Numbered from the stretch's first letter, positions 34,490 through 42,939 are shown. The stretch is DNA of 64,000 nucleotides from Elusimicrobia bacterium RIFOXYA2_FULL_47_53 (GCA_001800315.1 MGVE01000003.1:5318-69317); one strand, 5' to 3'. Notes: a model not told the origin generated them from the letters alone. Made by a program: numbers and translations.

Positions 34490-35213
34490 CATACTTACTA
34501 TTTTCCCCGGTATGTTTCAGGGGCCCCTCACGGAAAGCCTTATAAACAAAGCCAGAGAAAAAAAACTTTTAGATATAAGAATTACCGATATCCGTTCTTT
34601 CTCAAAAGATAAACACCGCTCGGTGGACGACAGGCCTTTCGGCGGCGGCCCGGGAATGCTGATGAAGCCCGATACGGTTTTTGACGCGCTCTCCAGCGCG
34701 GCCGGGAAGCTAAAAAAGAATCCGCCGCGGTGGCCCTCCGTGAAAAAGCCTTTGGTGATATTTATGTCGCCTCAGGGAAGCGTGCTTGACCACGCTCTTG
34801 TGGAAAAGCTCTCGGAGTACAGGCATCTGGTGCTCCTCTGCGGGCATTACGAGGGTGTGGATGAAAGGGCCCTTAAGTATGTTAACCAGGAAATTTCTAT
34901 CGGTGATTATGTCCTGACCGGCGGTGAACTGCCGGCAATGGTTTTGATAGACGCGGTTTCAAGGTTTGTGCCCGGTGTGGTAAAGGACCCGGCTTCCGTT
35001 CGCGGTGACTCGTTTTTCAACGGACTGCTGGATTACCCTCACTATACCAGGCCGGCAAAATTTAAATCAATGAGTGTTCCCTCCGAGCTTTTATCGGGCG
35101 ACCACAAGCTTGTGGAGCGGTGGCGCCGGGATCAGTCAATAAATAATACGAAGGCAAAAAGGCCGGACCTGTTCAAAAAATATATTAAGAAGCATAAAAA
35201 CAAAGGAGTATAG
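34479..35213 (+). CDS. trmD: tRNA (guanine-N1)-methyltransferase
   Basis: SAM-dependent methylation of G37 in tRNA, preventing frameshifts. Knotted SPOUT protein of 244 residues: [45 protein letters not shown] and [18 protein letters not shown]. The ATG lies inside rimM (11-base overlap). The order with rimM and rplS is classical. Confidence 0.96.
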   Translation: MRVDILTIFPGMFQGPLTESLINKAREKKLLDIRITDIRSFSKDKHRSVDDRPFGGGPGMLMKPDTVFDALSSAAGKLKKNPPRWPSVKKPLVIFMSPQGSVLDHALVEKLSEYRHLVLLCGHYEGVDERALKYVNQEISIGDYVLTGGELPAMVLIDAVSRFVPGVVKDPASVRGDSFFNGLLDYPHYTRPAKFKSMSVPSELLSGDHKLVERWRRDQSINNTKAKRPDLFKKYIKKHKNKGV

Positions 35214-35217
35214 GAAA

Positions 35218-35556
35218 ATGTCAATTATCAGAGATGTAGAAGCGGCGCAGAAGAAAAAGGAAGTCCCGGCGTTCCGTTCGGGCGACCAGGTTAAGGTTTA
35301 TTTCAAGGTTATTGAAGGCGACAACGAAAGAATACAGCCCTTTGAGGGCATTGTGATCCGCCATCGCGGAGCCGGCCTTGGCGAAACATTTACGGTGCGC
35401 AAGATTTCCTACGGCATCGGCATAGAAAGAATATTCCCGATAAACTCGCCCAGAATAGAGAAAATAGAGATAATGCGTAAAGGCGTAGTCCGTCGTTCAA
35501 GGCTGTACTATCTGCGTAATCTTTCAGGAAAAGCCGCCCGCATCGCGGAAGCGTAG
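35218..35556 (+). CDS. rplS: 50S ribosomal protein L19
   Basis: Large-subunit protein at the subunit interface. [45 protein letters not shown] (parts) and [18 protein letters not shown]. Length 112 is normal. It follows trmD after four bases. Confidence 0.96.
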   Translation: MSIIRDVEAAQKKKEVPAFRSGDQVKVYFKVIEGDNERIQPFEGIVIRHRGAGLGETFTVRKISYGIGIERIFPINSPRIEKIEIMRKGVVRRSRLYYLRNLSGKAARIAEA

Positions 35557-35608
35557 ATAACGCTTTAATCTGACTTGACACAACTTACATCTTTATTTAA
35601 GGATAAGG

Positions 35609-36244
35609 ATGAAACTTTTTGATTTTGACGATCGGTACCGCTTGAAAGGCTTTCAGTCCGTCGCCGGCGTTGATGAAGCCGGCAGGGGGCCGTGGGCGGG
35701 CCCGGTTGTCGCCGCGGCAGTAATACTTCCGGCTGAGGCCCGCATTGAGGGCCTCAACGATTCCAAGAAACTCACCGAATTCTCCCGAGAAAAAATATTT
35801 AATCTGATTAACGAGCGCGCCCTGGCCGTCGGCGTTGCCGTGGTGGGCCAGGAGGTTATTGATTCAGTCAATATCCTGCAGGCCACCTATACCGCCATGC
35901 GCCAGGCTCTTGATAAGCTGGCCCTTGTCCCGGATCTTGTGCTTGTGGACGGCTGGCCCCTGCCCGGCATTCGGTTTAAGCAGGAAAATATTATAGGCGG
36001 CGACGCAAAAAGCGCTTCCATAGCCGCCGCCTCGGTTATAGCAAAGGTCACCAGGGACGGGATAATGAGGGATATCTCCCTTAAGTACCCTCAGTATGAT
36101 TTCGCGCGGCATAAAGGTTATGGAACAAAGCGGCACAAAGAGGCGCTTGAAAAATACGGCCCGTGTCCCGTCCACAGAAAGAGTTTTTCGCCGGTCAGGG
36201 AGCTTGTTTCCCGCGGCGCGGAGGGGGAGGCCGTTCTTTTCTGA
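35609..36244 (+). CDS. rnhB: Ribonuclease HII
   Basis: Removes ribonucleotides from DNA and RNA primers. Active-site residues lie in GVDEAGRGPWAGPVVAAAVIL (Asp-Glu), NDSKKLTEFSREKIF and LVDGWPL, with GGDAKSASIAAASVIAKVTRD following. Length 211 is normal. A 52-base gap separates it from rplS; yraN follows directly. Confidence 0.95.
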   Translation: MKLFDFDDRYRLKGFQSVAGVDEAGRGPWAGPVVAAAVILPAEARIEGLNDSKKLTEFSREKIFNLINERALAVGVAVVGQEVIDSVNILQATYTAMRQALDKLALVPDLVLVDGWPLPGIRFKQENIIGGDAKSASIAAASVIAKVTRDGIMRDISLKYPQYDFARHKGYGTKRHKEALEKYGPCPVHRKSFSPVRELVSRGAEGEAVLF

Positions 36245-36246
36245 TT

Positions 36247-36618
36247 ATGCCGGATACCAGGGGGGTGGGCGGATTAGGAGAGAAAATAGCTTCGGACTTT
36301 TTAAAGAAGTCCGGCTACAGGGTTATTGAAAAAAATTTCCGCTCAAGATACGGCGAGATAGACATAATAGCGTTAGACGGGCAGGATATAGTTTTTGTAG
36401 AGGTAAAACTCAGGAACAACCTTAGTTTCGGCAGCGGCCGGGAGGCTGTCTCCCCGGCAAAACAGCTCAGGATAATCAAGTCGGCCGTTGATTACATCAA
36501 AAAGAAATCACTTGAGGGCAGAAATGTCAGGTTTGATGTAATTGAAGTTTGCGGCCGGCGCGATACAGTTGAACACATCAAGTCGGCCTTCGGGTCTTCG
36601 CGACTATATACCTTATAA
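36247..36618 (+). CDS. yraN: YraN family endonuclease-like protein (UPF0102)
   Basis: Small protein of the restriction-endonuclease-like fold often found next to rnhB. LGEKIASDFLKKSGYRVIEKN, RYGEIDIIALDG and VFVEVKLR preserve the E-x-D...E-x-K active-site pattern. The ATG at 36247, two bases after the rnhB stop, gives 123 residues; a longer frame starting inside rnhB is not conserved. The biological role is unsettled. Confidence 0.9.
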   Translation: MPDTRGVGGLGEKIASDFLKKSGYRVIEKNFRSRYGEIDIIALDGQDIVFVEVKLRNNLSFGSGREAVSPAKQLRIIKSAVDYIKKKSLEGRNVRFDVIEVCGRRDTVEHIKSAFGSSRLYTL

Positions 36619-38024
36619 TGATTAAAAATATGTTTTCTCCAATTAAGAAGGGCATCAGCCTCATGCGCCAGGACCGTTATGGCGAGGCTGTGGAATATTT
36701 TCTCCGGATGCTTAAGGCCGGTAAAAATTTAGACGAAGCTCATTTTAACCTGGGCAGGTGTTTTTTTAAGATAGGGCTTTTTAAAGAGTGCAAAGAACAT
36801 CTTCTTGAGACGCTTAAATTCAGGCTTTCCGATGACCGTATCCGCGATATTCTGGAAATAACAAACTGGAGGCAGCTTGTCTCAAACAAGTATTTTAATT
36901 CTTCTCCTTCCTTTTCCCATGACGGCAGCAAGATAGTTTATGTTTCCTCCAGGAGAGATACCAATAATGACGGCAAGATAGACAGCCTTGACTGCGGCGG
37001 GGTGTATGTCTGCGATTTAAGCTCCGGAGAGGAAAGATATATAGTGTCTGACGATTATTATAACTCTCATCCGGTGTTTTCACCCGATGGGAACAGCATA
37101 GCGTACCTTTCAAGCAGGCTTATAACGGCTTCCGCCAATATACCCGAGAGGATGTCAAACCCCGGTTTATATCTGATTAATGTTGAAACCGGCGAAGAAT
37201 CCCTTCTTTTAGACAATTCCTATAGGATAAAAAATGTATCCTTTTCCAGTGACGGCGAGAAACTTATTTTTTCTTCCTGGCGGCCGGGCGACAATTTTTC
37301 CGGCATTTACTCGCTGGAACTAAAAACAAGAAAGTTTGAAGCTCTGGTCAGCGGCATGTTTGACAGCACATTCCCCGTGCTTTCGCCGTCGGGCACGAGG
37401 GTGATGTTTTCTTCGTGGAGAAACGACACCAACGCCGACGGTGTGATAGATATTAAGGATAATTCCGCCATTTACATCAAGAATCTGCTGATCGGTTTTG
37501 AAACTCTGATAGCCCCGGACACTTTTAACAATTCTTTTCCGGCCTTTTCGCGGGACGAGTCTAAAGTCATGTATCTTTCCGTCAGAAGGGATACGAACAG
37601 CGACAATAAAATTGATTCAACGGACAACGCCGGAATCTATGTATATGACATGGAGAAACAGCACGAGAGTTGTGTTGTTGACGACGCTTCGTTCAATAAG
37701 TTCGCGGGTTTTACACCCGACGGCAAGTCAATAGTTTTTATCAGCAGCTGGAGAATAAACCGGCCTCTGGGTATTCATGACGAGTTTTTTGAAAACAAAG
37801 GTATATATGTAATAAATGTGGACGGCAAGAAAATAAGGCAGATTGTTTCCGATAAGTACTACGGCAGCCGTTCCACCGTGGTTTCTCCGAAAGGCGACAG
37901 CGTGGTGTATGTGTCGTGGCGCAGGAATACTTCAAGGGGAATATACCAGGCCTATCTGCGCAAACTGCCTTCCGTTGCCGAGCTTAAAGCCTGGATAGAA
38001 AAAAATATTATACCCGCTTCTTAA
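36618..38024 (+). CDS. TPR plus TolB-like beta-propeller with EF-hand-like loops
   Basis: 468-residue protein. The first 85 residues form one to two TPR-like helices (YGEAVEYFLRMLKAGKNLDEAHFNLGRC). After that come six or so PD40/TolB-type repeats (SPSFSHDGSKIVYVSSR, HPVFSPDGNSIAYLSS, FPVLSPSGTRVMFSSW). Three repeats carry calcium-loop-like inserts: DTNNDGKIDSLD (about 114-125), DTNADGVIDIKD (about 270-281) and DTNSDNKIDSTD (about 326-337). No signal peptide is evident. It overlaps the yraN stop by one base. Function unknown. Confidence 0.75.
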   Translation: MIKNMFSPIKKGISLMRQDRYGEAVEYFLRMLKAGKNLDEAHFNLGRCFFKIGLFKECKEHLLETLKFRLSDDRIRDILEITNWRQLVSNKYFNSSPSFSHDGSKIVYVSSRRDTNNDGKIDSLDCGGVYVCDLSSGEERYIVSDDYYNSHPVFSPDGNSIAYLSSRLITASANIPERMSNPGLYLINVETGEESLLLDNSYRIKNVSFSSDGEKLIFSSWRPGDNFSGIYSLELKTRKFEALVSGMFDSTFPVLSPSGTRVMFSSWRNDTNADGVIDIKDNSAIYIKNLLIGFETLIAPDTFNNSFPAFSRDESKVMYLSVRRDTNSDNKIDSTDNAGIYVYDMEKQHESCVVDDASFNKFAGFTPDGKSIVFISSWRINRPLGIHDEFFENKGIYVINVDGKKIRQIVSDKYYGSRSTVVSPKGDSVVYVSWRRNTSRGIYQAYLRKLPSVAELKAWIEKNIIPAS

Positions 38025-38040
38025 GCGCTGTCGCGGGGTT

Positions 38041-38069
38041 TTGATTTTAGCCAAACAATTTGGTAGAAT
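38041..38069 (+). promoter_or_regulatory. Predicted promoter of the CsgG-domain gene
   Basis: TTGATT (38041-38046) and TAGAAT (38064-38069) with a 17-base spacer. Transcription would start near 38076, 26 bases before the ATG at 38102, which has AGGAG at 38089-38093. Confidence 0.55.
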
Positions 38070-38101
38070 TTCCGTGAAACGATTAAAACAGGAGCCCTAA
38101 A

Positions 38102-39163
38102 ATGAAGAGATTAAAGATGCCGCTGGCCGTGTTATTCGCTTTGCTGTGCGTGTCGGGTGTTTCGTTTTCCGCTGAAAACGCCTCTGAGAAGGAAAAGACA
38201 GAAGCCGTCAAACAGGAGGCGGCTAAGATTAATCTGGCTGTCTCTGATTTTGAAGGCAGAAATGTTGAGGCGGCGGACGCGGCCTCGGTCAGCGATCTGA
38301 TGAGAACCGGTTTTGTTAATACGGGTAAATTTATAGTAGTTAACCGCGGCAACATGCAGCAGATCCTGCAGGAGCAGTCGCTCCAGGCTTCCGGCATAAC
38401 TTCCGAAGAGTACGCCGCGAAAATTGGTAAGCTTTTAAATGTGCAGAAGGTGGTCGTCGGTACGGTCAGCAAACTTGGGCAGAACTATTACATCAACGCG
38501 AGCATGGTTGATGTTGAAACCAGTAAAATAGACACTTCAAAGAAAATTAAAGCCGAATCTCTTGAAAACCTTGCCGAGAAAACCGAAACTCTTGCCGAGA
38601 TATTGGCCGGTATAAGAAAGGGCGAGCTTCCCGAAGAAGACGCGAAGGCCGCCGCGGACAAGAAAACCGCCGAAAAGCAAAAGGCAAAGATAGATCTGGA
38701 TCTGGGCGGCCAGGTGGGCATCTATTATCCTTCCGACTCAAATCTGGCGCAGTATCACAATGTCAACCTGCTTTACGGGTTTCAGGGCAGGCTTTGGGTA
38801 TACAGGATAGGGTTACAGTATGAGTCTGAAACCTACGCCAATACCTACAACGGCAAAGTGGGAACTTTAAACAGCCTGAGCCAGGAGTTGACGCTGACGC
38901 CTCAATGGACTTCGCTTTTAATCAGGGGTAAGTATGTGCCCTACGGCTTTATCGGCTACGGAGTAGGCAGTATGGGAGTTAAAACCGTTACGAAGATGAG
39001 CGGCTCGGGTAATATTACGAGCGATAAAAGCGTTTCCGGATACCAGGTGCTGGTTGGCGCGGGCGGAAAACACGCGAACATAATGTTGAAGTACAGCTCT
39101 TTTGACAAGCTCGCGAATGTTGATTACGGCGGCATTTCGGTGACGCTTGGATTCTATTTCTGA
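38102..39163 (+). CDS. Exported CsgG-like domain protein with C-terminal barrel-like region
   Basis: Signal peptide at residues 1-24 (LPLAVLFALL-like core, cleavage near SFSAEN). Residues 42-170 resemble the CsgG/penicillin-binding activator fold (INLAVSDFEGRNVEAADAAS, GKFIVVNRGNMQQILQEQ, VQKVVVGTVSKLGQNYYINASMVDVET in parts). A charged Ala/Lys linker follows (180-200). The last 155 residues are beta-rich with repeated Tyr and Gly and end in VTLGFYF, like an outer-membrane strand. Such chimeras are probably surface or periplasmic assembly factors; the specific role is unknown. Flanked by its own promoter and terminator. Confidence 0.75.
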   Translation: MKRLKMPLAVLFALLCVSGVSFSAENASEKEKTEAVKQEAAKINLAVSDFEGRNVEAADAASVSDLMRTGFVNTGKFIVVNRGNMQQILQEQSLQASGITSEEYAAKIGKLLNVQKVVVGTVSKLGQNYYINASMVDVETSKIDTSKKIKAESLENLAEKTETLAEILAGIRKGELPEEDAKAAADKKTAEKQKAKIDLDLGGQVGIYYPSDSNLAQYHNVNLLYGFQGRLWVYRIGLQYESETYANTYNGKVGTLNSLSQELTLTPQWTSLLIRGKYVPYGFIGYGVGSMGVKTVTKMSGSGNITSDKSVSGYQVLVGAGGKHANIMLKYSSFDKLANVDYGGISVTLGFYF

Positions 39164-39198
39164 TAACTGACACAGATTAACCGGGGGGTATAAATATT

Positions 39199-39232
39199 AA
39201 AAAAGCAGGCCTTTACCGGACTCTGCTTTTTT
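39199..39232 (+). terminator. Rho-independent terminator after the CsgG-domain gene
   Basis: AAAAAAGCAG (39199-39208) pairs with CTGCTTTTTT (39223-39232) around a 14-base loop, giving a stem with a U-rich 3' arm 36 bases after the stop codon. Confidence 0.65.
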
Positions 39233-39259
39233 ATTTTGTCCGGTAATAGGGGAGGGTAG

Positions 39260-40792
39260 ATGCTGGCAAAGGTGATATCGGCGGCGGTTAACGGAATAGA
39301 CGCTTATGTGGTAACGGTGGAGATTGATATTTCTCCGGGGTTGCCGACATTTTCAATAGTCGGCTTGCCGGACGCGGCGGTCAAAGAATCAAAGGATAAG
39401 GTTGTTTCGGCCATCAGGAACTCCGGCTTTGATTTTCCGGCCAGGCGTGTTACCGTAAATCTTGCTCCGGGCGACATAAAAAAAGAAGGGGTTGCTTTTG
39501 ATCTTCCCATTGCGCTCGGCATATTGACGGCCACCGAACAGCTGAATAAAGAGGCAGTAGACCGCATTTGTTTTGTGGGTGAGCTTTCACTGGACGGTAT
39601 TATCCGTCCCGTCAAAGGAGTTTTGCCCATCTCTATCGGCATAAGAAACAGCGGATTTAAATATTTCGTGGTTCCAAAGCAGAACGCCAGAGAAGCCTCC
39701 GCCGCGCGGGGCGCTGAGATAATACCGTGCGAAAACCTGCGCGGAGTAGTGGATTTTCTCCAGGGCTCGGTTGCCGTAAAACCGGAGGATTTTTTTGAAG
39801 GCATTGAGGAGGAAGTCTGCCTCGGCTCGCTTCAGGAAATAGATTTTGCCGATATCAAGGGTCAGTTTTTCGCCAAAAGGGCGCTGGAAGTGGCGGCCTG
39901 CGGCGAGCACAATGTGATAATGATTGGGCCGCCCGGTTCAGGCAAAACTATGCTTGCCAAGCGGATCGGGAGTATTTTACCTCCCATGAGCGTGGATGAA
40001 TCGCTTGAAACCACAAAAATTCACTCCGTCGCGGGATTTCTTCAGAAAGGCGGCGAGCTTGTCACCCAGAGGGTATTCCGCTCTCCACACCATACGGTTT
40101 CCGACGCCGCCCTTATCGGCGGAGGAACCTACCCAAAGCCCGGCGAGGTAAGCCTCGCGCATAACGGCGTGTTGTTTTTAGACGAACTGCCCGAGTTTCA
40201 CAGGGATGTGCTTGAAGTGCTGCGCCAGCCTCTTGAGGACCACTGCGTCACAATAGCAAGAGCCAAACACACGCTGATCTTTCCTGCCTCTTTCATGCTT
40301 GTCGCCGCCATGAATCCCTGCCCCTGCGGCAGTTACGGACATCCCGAAAAGGAGTGCCTCTGTACGCCCTATCAGATAAAAAAATACCGCTCAAAAATAT
40401 CGGGCCCGCTTATGGACAGGATAGACATTCATCTTGAGGTGCCGGCCCTTAAAATTTCGGAGCTATCGGCCGATGAATGCATAGCCGAAACCTCGGCGAC
40501 CGTAAGGAAAAGAGTGCAGTCGGCCAGAGGCCGCCAGAGAGAAAGGTTTGCCGGCACGGGCATACGCTCCAATTCCAGGATGAACTCAAGGCAGGTTCGG
40601 AAGTTTTGCGCGATAAATAAGGAAAGCAAGGAGCTTATCGCCGGCGCGGTAAAAAAACTCGGCCTGTCCGCCAGAGCCTACGACAAGATATTGAAAGTCA
40701 GCCGCACCATAGCCGATCTTGAGAACTCGGAAAACATTGAAACCGAGCATGTCGCCGAAGCGGTGAACTATCGCTCCATGGACCGTTTTTAA
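39260..40792 (+). CDS. comM: YifB/ComM-like Mg chelatase-related ATPase
   Basis: ComM-type AAA+ helicase that helps integrate transformed DNA by branch migration. N-terminal Lon-like domain (VEIDISPGLPTFSIVGLPDAAVKESKD in parts, VTVNLAPGDIKKEG), Walker A IGPPGSGKTMLAKR near residue 218, Walker B NGVLFLDELPEF and MNPCPCG with a Cys cluster (CPCG...CLC). Length 510 is normal. With dprA at 45 kb it suggests a natural-transformation capacity or its remnant. Confidence 0.93.
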   Translation: MLAKVISAAVNGIDAYVVTVEIDISPGLPTFSIVGLPDAAVKESKDKVVSAIRNSGFDFPARRVTVNLAPGDIKKEGVAFDLPIALGILTATEQLNKEAVDRICFVGELSLDGIIRPVKGVLPISIGIRNSGFKYFVVPKQNAREASAARGAEIIPCENLRGVVDFLQGSVAVKPEDFFEGIEEEVCLGSLQEIDFADIKGQFFAKRALEVAACGEHNVIMIGPPGSGKTMLAKRIGSILPPMSVDESLETTKIHSVAGFLQKGGELVTQRVFRSPHHTVSDAALIGGGTYPKPGEVSLAHNGVLFLDELPEFHRDVLEVLRQPLEDHCVTIARAKHTLIFPASFMLVAAMNPCPCGSYGHPEKECLCTPYQIKKYRSKISGPLMDRIDIHLEVPALKISELSADECIAETSATVRKRVQSARGRQRERFAGTGIRSNSRMNSRQVRKFCAINKESKELIAGAVKKLGLSARAYDKILKVSRTIADLENSENIETEHVAEAVNYRSMDRF

Positions 40793-40840
40793 ACTTGACG
40801 CGCGGAAATATTTTCTGTATGCTCATTTAGGGCTGTTCAA

Positions 40841-40861
40841 ATTGAGTCAGTTGAAAAAGCC
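40841..40861 (+). repeat. Left end of the MITE-like family, solitary
   Basis: ATTGAGTCAGTTGAAAAAGC matches the termini of the elements at 23929-24124 and 42744-42918. It is followed by the 37-base repeat (40872-40908), the same arrangement as at 23929-23993. No matching right end is seen downstream, so the copy was broken, perhaps by the tandem duplication that follows. Confidence 0.6.
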
Positions 40862-40871
40862 ATAAAAATGA

Positions 40872-40908
40872 CCTGTCATTGCGATCTCCCGCAGGGAGAG
40901 AAGCAATC
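40872..40908 (+). repeat. 37-bp dispersed repeat, identical to 23957-23993
   Basis: Exact 37-base copy with the CTCCC-gca-GGGAG palindrome and agaagcaatc. It starts the gene-free, repeat-built stretch between comM and the fragment at 41412. Confidence 0.8.
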
Positions 40909-40922
40909 TCGCTTTCCCGTCG

Positions 40923-41215
40923 GAAACGACGCGTCAGCCCGCCAGAGGTTCAGTGGCGGGGCAGTCCGCCGAAGGTTCAGTGGCGGGAAGCAATCCCAGT
41001 TTTAACTACGAGATTGCCGCGCTTCGCTCGCAACTACGACAAAGGAGCCGTCTTTGCGAGGAGTGAAACGACGCGTCAGCCCGCCAGAGGTTCAGTGGCG
41101 GGGCAGTCCGCCGAAGGTTCAGTGGCGGGAAGCAATTCCGGTTTTAACTACGAGATTGCCGCGCTTCGCTCGCAACGACGACAAAGGAGCCGTCTTTGCG
41201 AGGAGTGAAACGACG
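40923..41215 (+). repeat. 142-bp tandem duplication (two full units and a partial third)
   Basis: Units begin with GAAACGACG at 40923 and 41065, with a partial third at 41207. The two full units differ at only a few positions (for example caatcccag versus caattccgg). Each unit holds two copies of GTTCAGTGGCGGG and the sequence tacgagattgccgcgcttcg. Open frames crossing it are low-complexity and not protein-like. It is not a CRISPR: there are no spacers and the unit is too long. Confidence 0.8.
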
Positions 41216-41274
41216 AAGCAATCTCGCCGTTGTTGTTTCGCCGTCGTTCTGAGCGCAGTGAAGCCTCTCGCTTT

Positions 41275-41307
41275 GTCGTCATCCCAGAGGTAGTAGTCTG
41301 GGATCCA
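41275..41307 (-). repeat. 33-bp repeat, perfect inverted partner of 14208-14240
   Basis: The 33 bases ending in tagtagtctgggatcca are the exact reverse complement of 14208-14240. Just upstream (41249-41266) lies gagcgcagtgaagc, also shared with the other locus, so both loci carry the same composite elements. Confidence 0.8.
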
Positions 41308-41411
41308 CTTCTTTGAGTCATTAACAAAATGCCATTGTTGTGGATGCCGGACAGCACATTCCCGGCATGACAAACTGGTTTTAAATCGCATAGTGCGGTT
41401 TTTGTCTAACC

Positions 41412-41642
41412 GTGCTGTCCAATCCGGAGAACTTCTTTTATCTGGAAGACGAAGCGTCCCAGGAACTGAGCAAGGAAGAAAGGGTAAAAGGATATAAAGT
41501 AAAGGTATGTTATCAGCCGTTGAACCGCACTGAAAAGAAAACAAAGCGCGACATGGTGGCCCAAATTCTTTTCGGTGCTATGAAAAGGATGAAGGGGAAT
41601 GTTGAAAGACTTACTGCGGAAGTATTAGGACGAGAAATATAA
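41412..41642 (+). pseudogene. Short orphan frame, possible C-terminal remnant
   Basis: 76 residues (starts near VLSNPENFFYLED, includes GYKVKVCYQPLNRTEKKTKR and ends VLGREI). It begins at a GTG just after repeat DNA, with an in-frame stop at 41391 and no ribosome site. The charged C-terminus with KRDMVAQILFGAMKRM looks like the tail of a larger protein. I do not recognise the family. It may be the remnant of a gene cut off by the repeats, or a small hypothetical gene. Confidence 0.35.
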
Positions 41643-41679
41643 AAAATGTATACTGAATACAGACTAAAGGTATTTACTA

Positions 41680-42378
41680 ATGGATACCATTTCTAATCAA
41701 ATTAATAAACTATTTTCCGCAGAGCTTCAATTTCGCTTAGCCTCTGCTGTTAGATTGGCAGTAACGGAGGAAGAACAACCGCTTGATTTACCTAAACAGT
41801 GGACTTACGGAAGACACACGGTTAAATATAACGAAGTTGCAATTAGAAAAGATCAAGCGGGTTTTGCTGCTCTGTGTTTACAGCGGTCGGCAACCTACTT
41901 GATGGCCGTAGCAATCAAAGATGCAATTAAAGCCATAATAACAGACCCCAAGAATCATAAAGATTTAAATATCAGGAATTCATACCAGATAGCTAGACTA
42001 ATTCGCAATGCTTTTGCGCATAGCCCTTTTCATCCTATCTGGTCAATCGATGAAGATTGTCGTGACAAGATTTTTGAGGTAAAAGACATTATTATTTTGA
42101 ACACAAAGGGACTTGATAGAACTTCTTTTGATTGGAGACATTATGGCGGACCATTGGCAATTCTCAAACTATGCCAGTTTGTGAGATTTAAAATATTGGA
42201 AGACAAAAATAGAAGACCGGAAGAAAGGGCAATGCCAGAACCAAAAAATAATTATATACAGTTTGGGGATTTAATTCTTAAAAAAATTGATACCATTCCT
42301 AAAGGTGCAAAGCGCATAAAAGTAAAAAAGTCTTCTGATGGAAGCATTGATTTGGGAAGGGGATACTTTATTAGGTAA
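41680..42378 (+). CDS. HEPN-motif protein (putative RNase-like toxin or stress protein)
   Basis: 232-residue protein, more AT-rich than its neighbours. Mostly helical. Residues 103-114 (YQIARLIRNAFAHSPF region) contain R109-N-A-F-A-H114, the R-x4-H motif that forms the active site of HEPN RNases. A flanking helix (FAALCLQRSATYLMAVAIKDAI) fits the four-helix fold. The last 40 residues form a small beta-rich tail. HEPN proteins act in toxin-antitoxin, abortive infection and RNA processing. Here the family assignment rests on this motif and its context. A broken XRE regulator lies downstream on the other strand. Confidence 0.55.
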   Translation: MDTISNQINKLFSAELQFRLASAVRLAVTEEEQPLDLPKQWTYGRHTVKYNEVAIRKDQAGFAALCLQRSATYLMAVAIKDAIKAIITDPKNHKDLNIRNSYQIARLIRNAFAHSPFHPIWSIDEDCRDKIFEVKDIIILNTKGLDRTSFDWRHYGGPLAILKLCQFVRFKILEDKNRRPEERAMPEPKNNYIQFGDLILKKIDTIPKGAKRIKVKKSSDGSIDLGRGYFIR

Positions 42379-42404
42379 AGATCATAAGAAATAGCGATAA
42401 TGTC

Positions 42405-42575
42405 CTAATGCGAGTTTTTTAAATCAATGGAATTGAAAACCCCGTTCAATTTATTTAACAGTATTTTTGAAGGCTTATGTTCGCCCCGTTCCAACTTAGC
42501 AACGGTTGTTTCATCAACCAGAAGCAGTTCATCCAGTTTCTCCTGGCTAAGGCACGGAAAGCTTGTGGTGGAATA
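42405..42575 (-). pseudogene. Broken XRE-family helix-turn-helix regulator
   Basis: Read on the minus strand, the frame between a TGA (42578-42576) and a TAG (42407-42405) gives LSQEKLDELLLVDETTVAKLERGEHKPSK, typical of helices 2-4 of the XRE HTH (quoted in parts: LSQEKLDELL, TTVAKLERGEHKPSK). Helix 1 and the N-terminus are missing, and a stop precedes the frame. An overlapping plus-strand frame (42427-42669) has no protein features. It may be the relic of an antitoxin or regulator belonging to the HEPN gene. Confidence 0.6.
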
Positions 42576-42743
42576 TCAGTTTTTCTCTGAAATCGCTAAA
42601 ATCCGTGCAATAAGGCCGTTTTTAGCCTCATTTTTAGACGAGGTTGACAAAGAGGGAATAATAAATTAGAATTATTGCGTATCGTCGGCCGTTTCGCTGT
42701 CCGTCTCAGAGGATAATTAGCGGACAGCTTGTTTTCGCAAGTC

Positions 42744-42918
42744 AATTTGAGTCAATTGAAAAAGCCTGTTTCAGGAGCGAAATTTTGGGTTTTGTGCCGA
42801 GGCGAGGCGGCTGAAGCGAGCATATGCTCAACGGAGTATCTGTAAGCTGAGGCCAACGAAGCCGCAGGCCAAAGGCCAAAATTGCAGCCCGAAAGAGGTT
42901 TTTCAACTGACTCAATTT
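42744..42918. mobile_element. MITE-like element with 23-bp terminal inverted repeats
   Basis: Ends: 42744-42767 (aatttgagtcaattgaaaaa...) and 42896-42918 (aggtttttcaactgactcaa...), inverted with about three mismatches. The 128-base core carries internal palindromes (GAGCATATGCTC near 42818 and GCCGCAGGCC...GGCC near 42858) and no gene. Related ends occur at 23929-24124 and 40841-40861. The right end lies 12 bases before the ribosome site of the LysM gene, so the element may supply its promoter or leader. Confidence 0.75.
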
Positions 42919-42939
42919 AGTTAAATTCCAGGAGGAAAA

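Noticed and set aside
40923-41215. Possible CRISPR array
   Set aside because: Only two units of 142 bp with no distinct spacers and no cas genes in the window.
40879-41293. Overlapping frames in the tandem repeat after comM
   Set aside because: They translate the 142-bp repeat units (RGSPPKVQWREA-like) and change frame with unit boundaries.
42427-42669. 80-codon plus-strand frame downstream of the HEPN gene
   Set aside because: The Ser-rich stretch is the reverse of an XRE helix-turn-helix that reads well on the minus strand.
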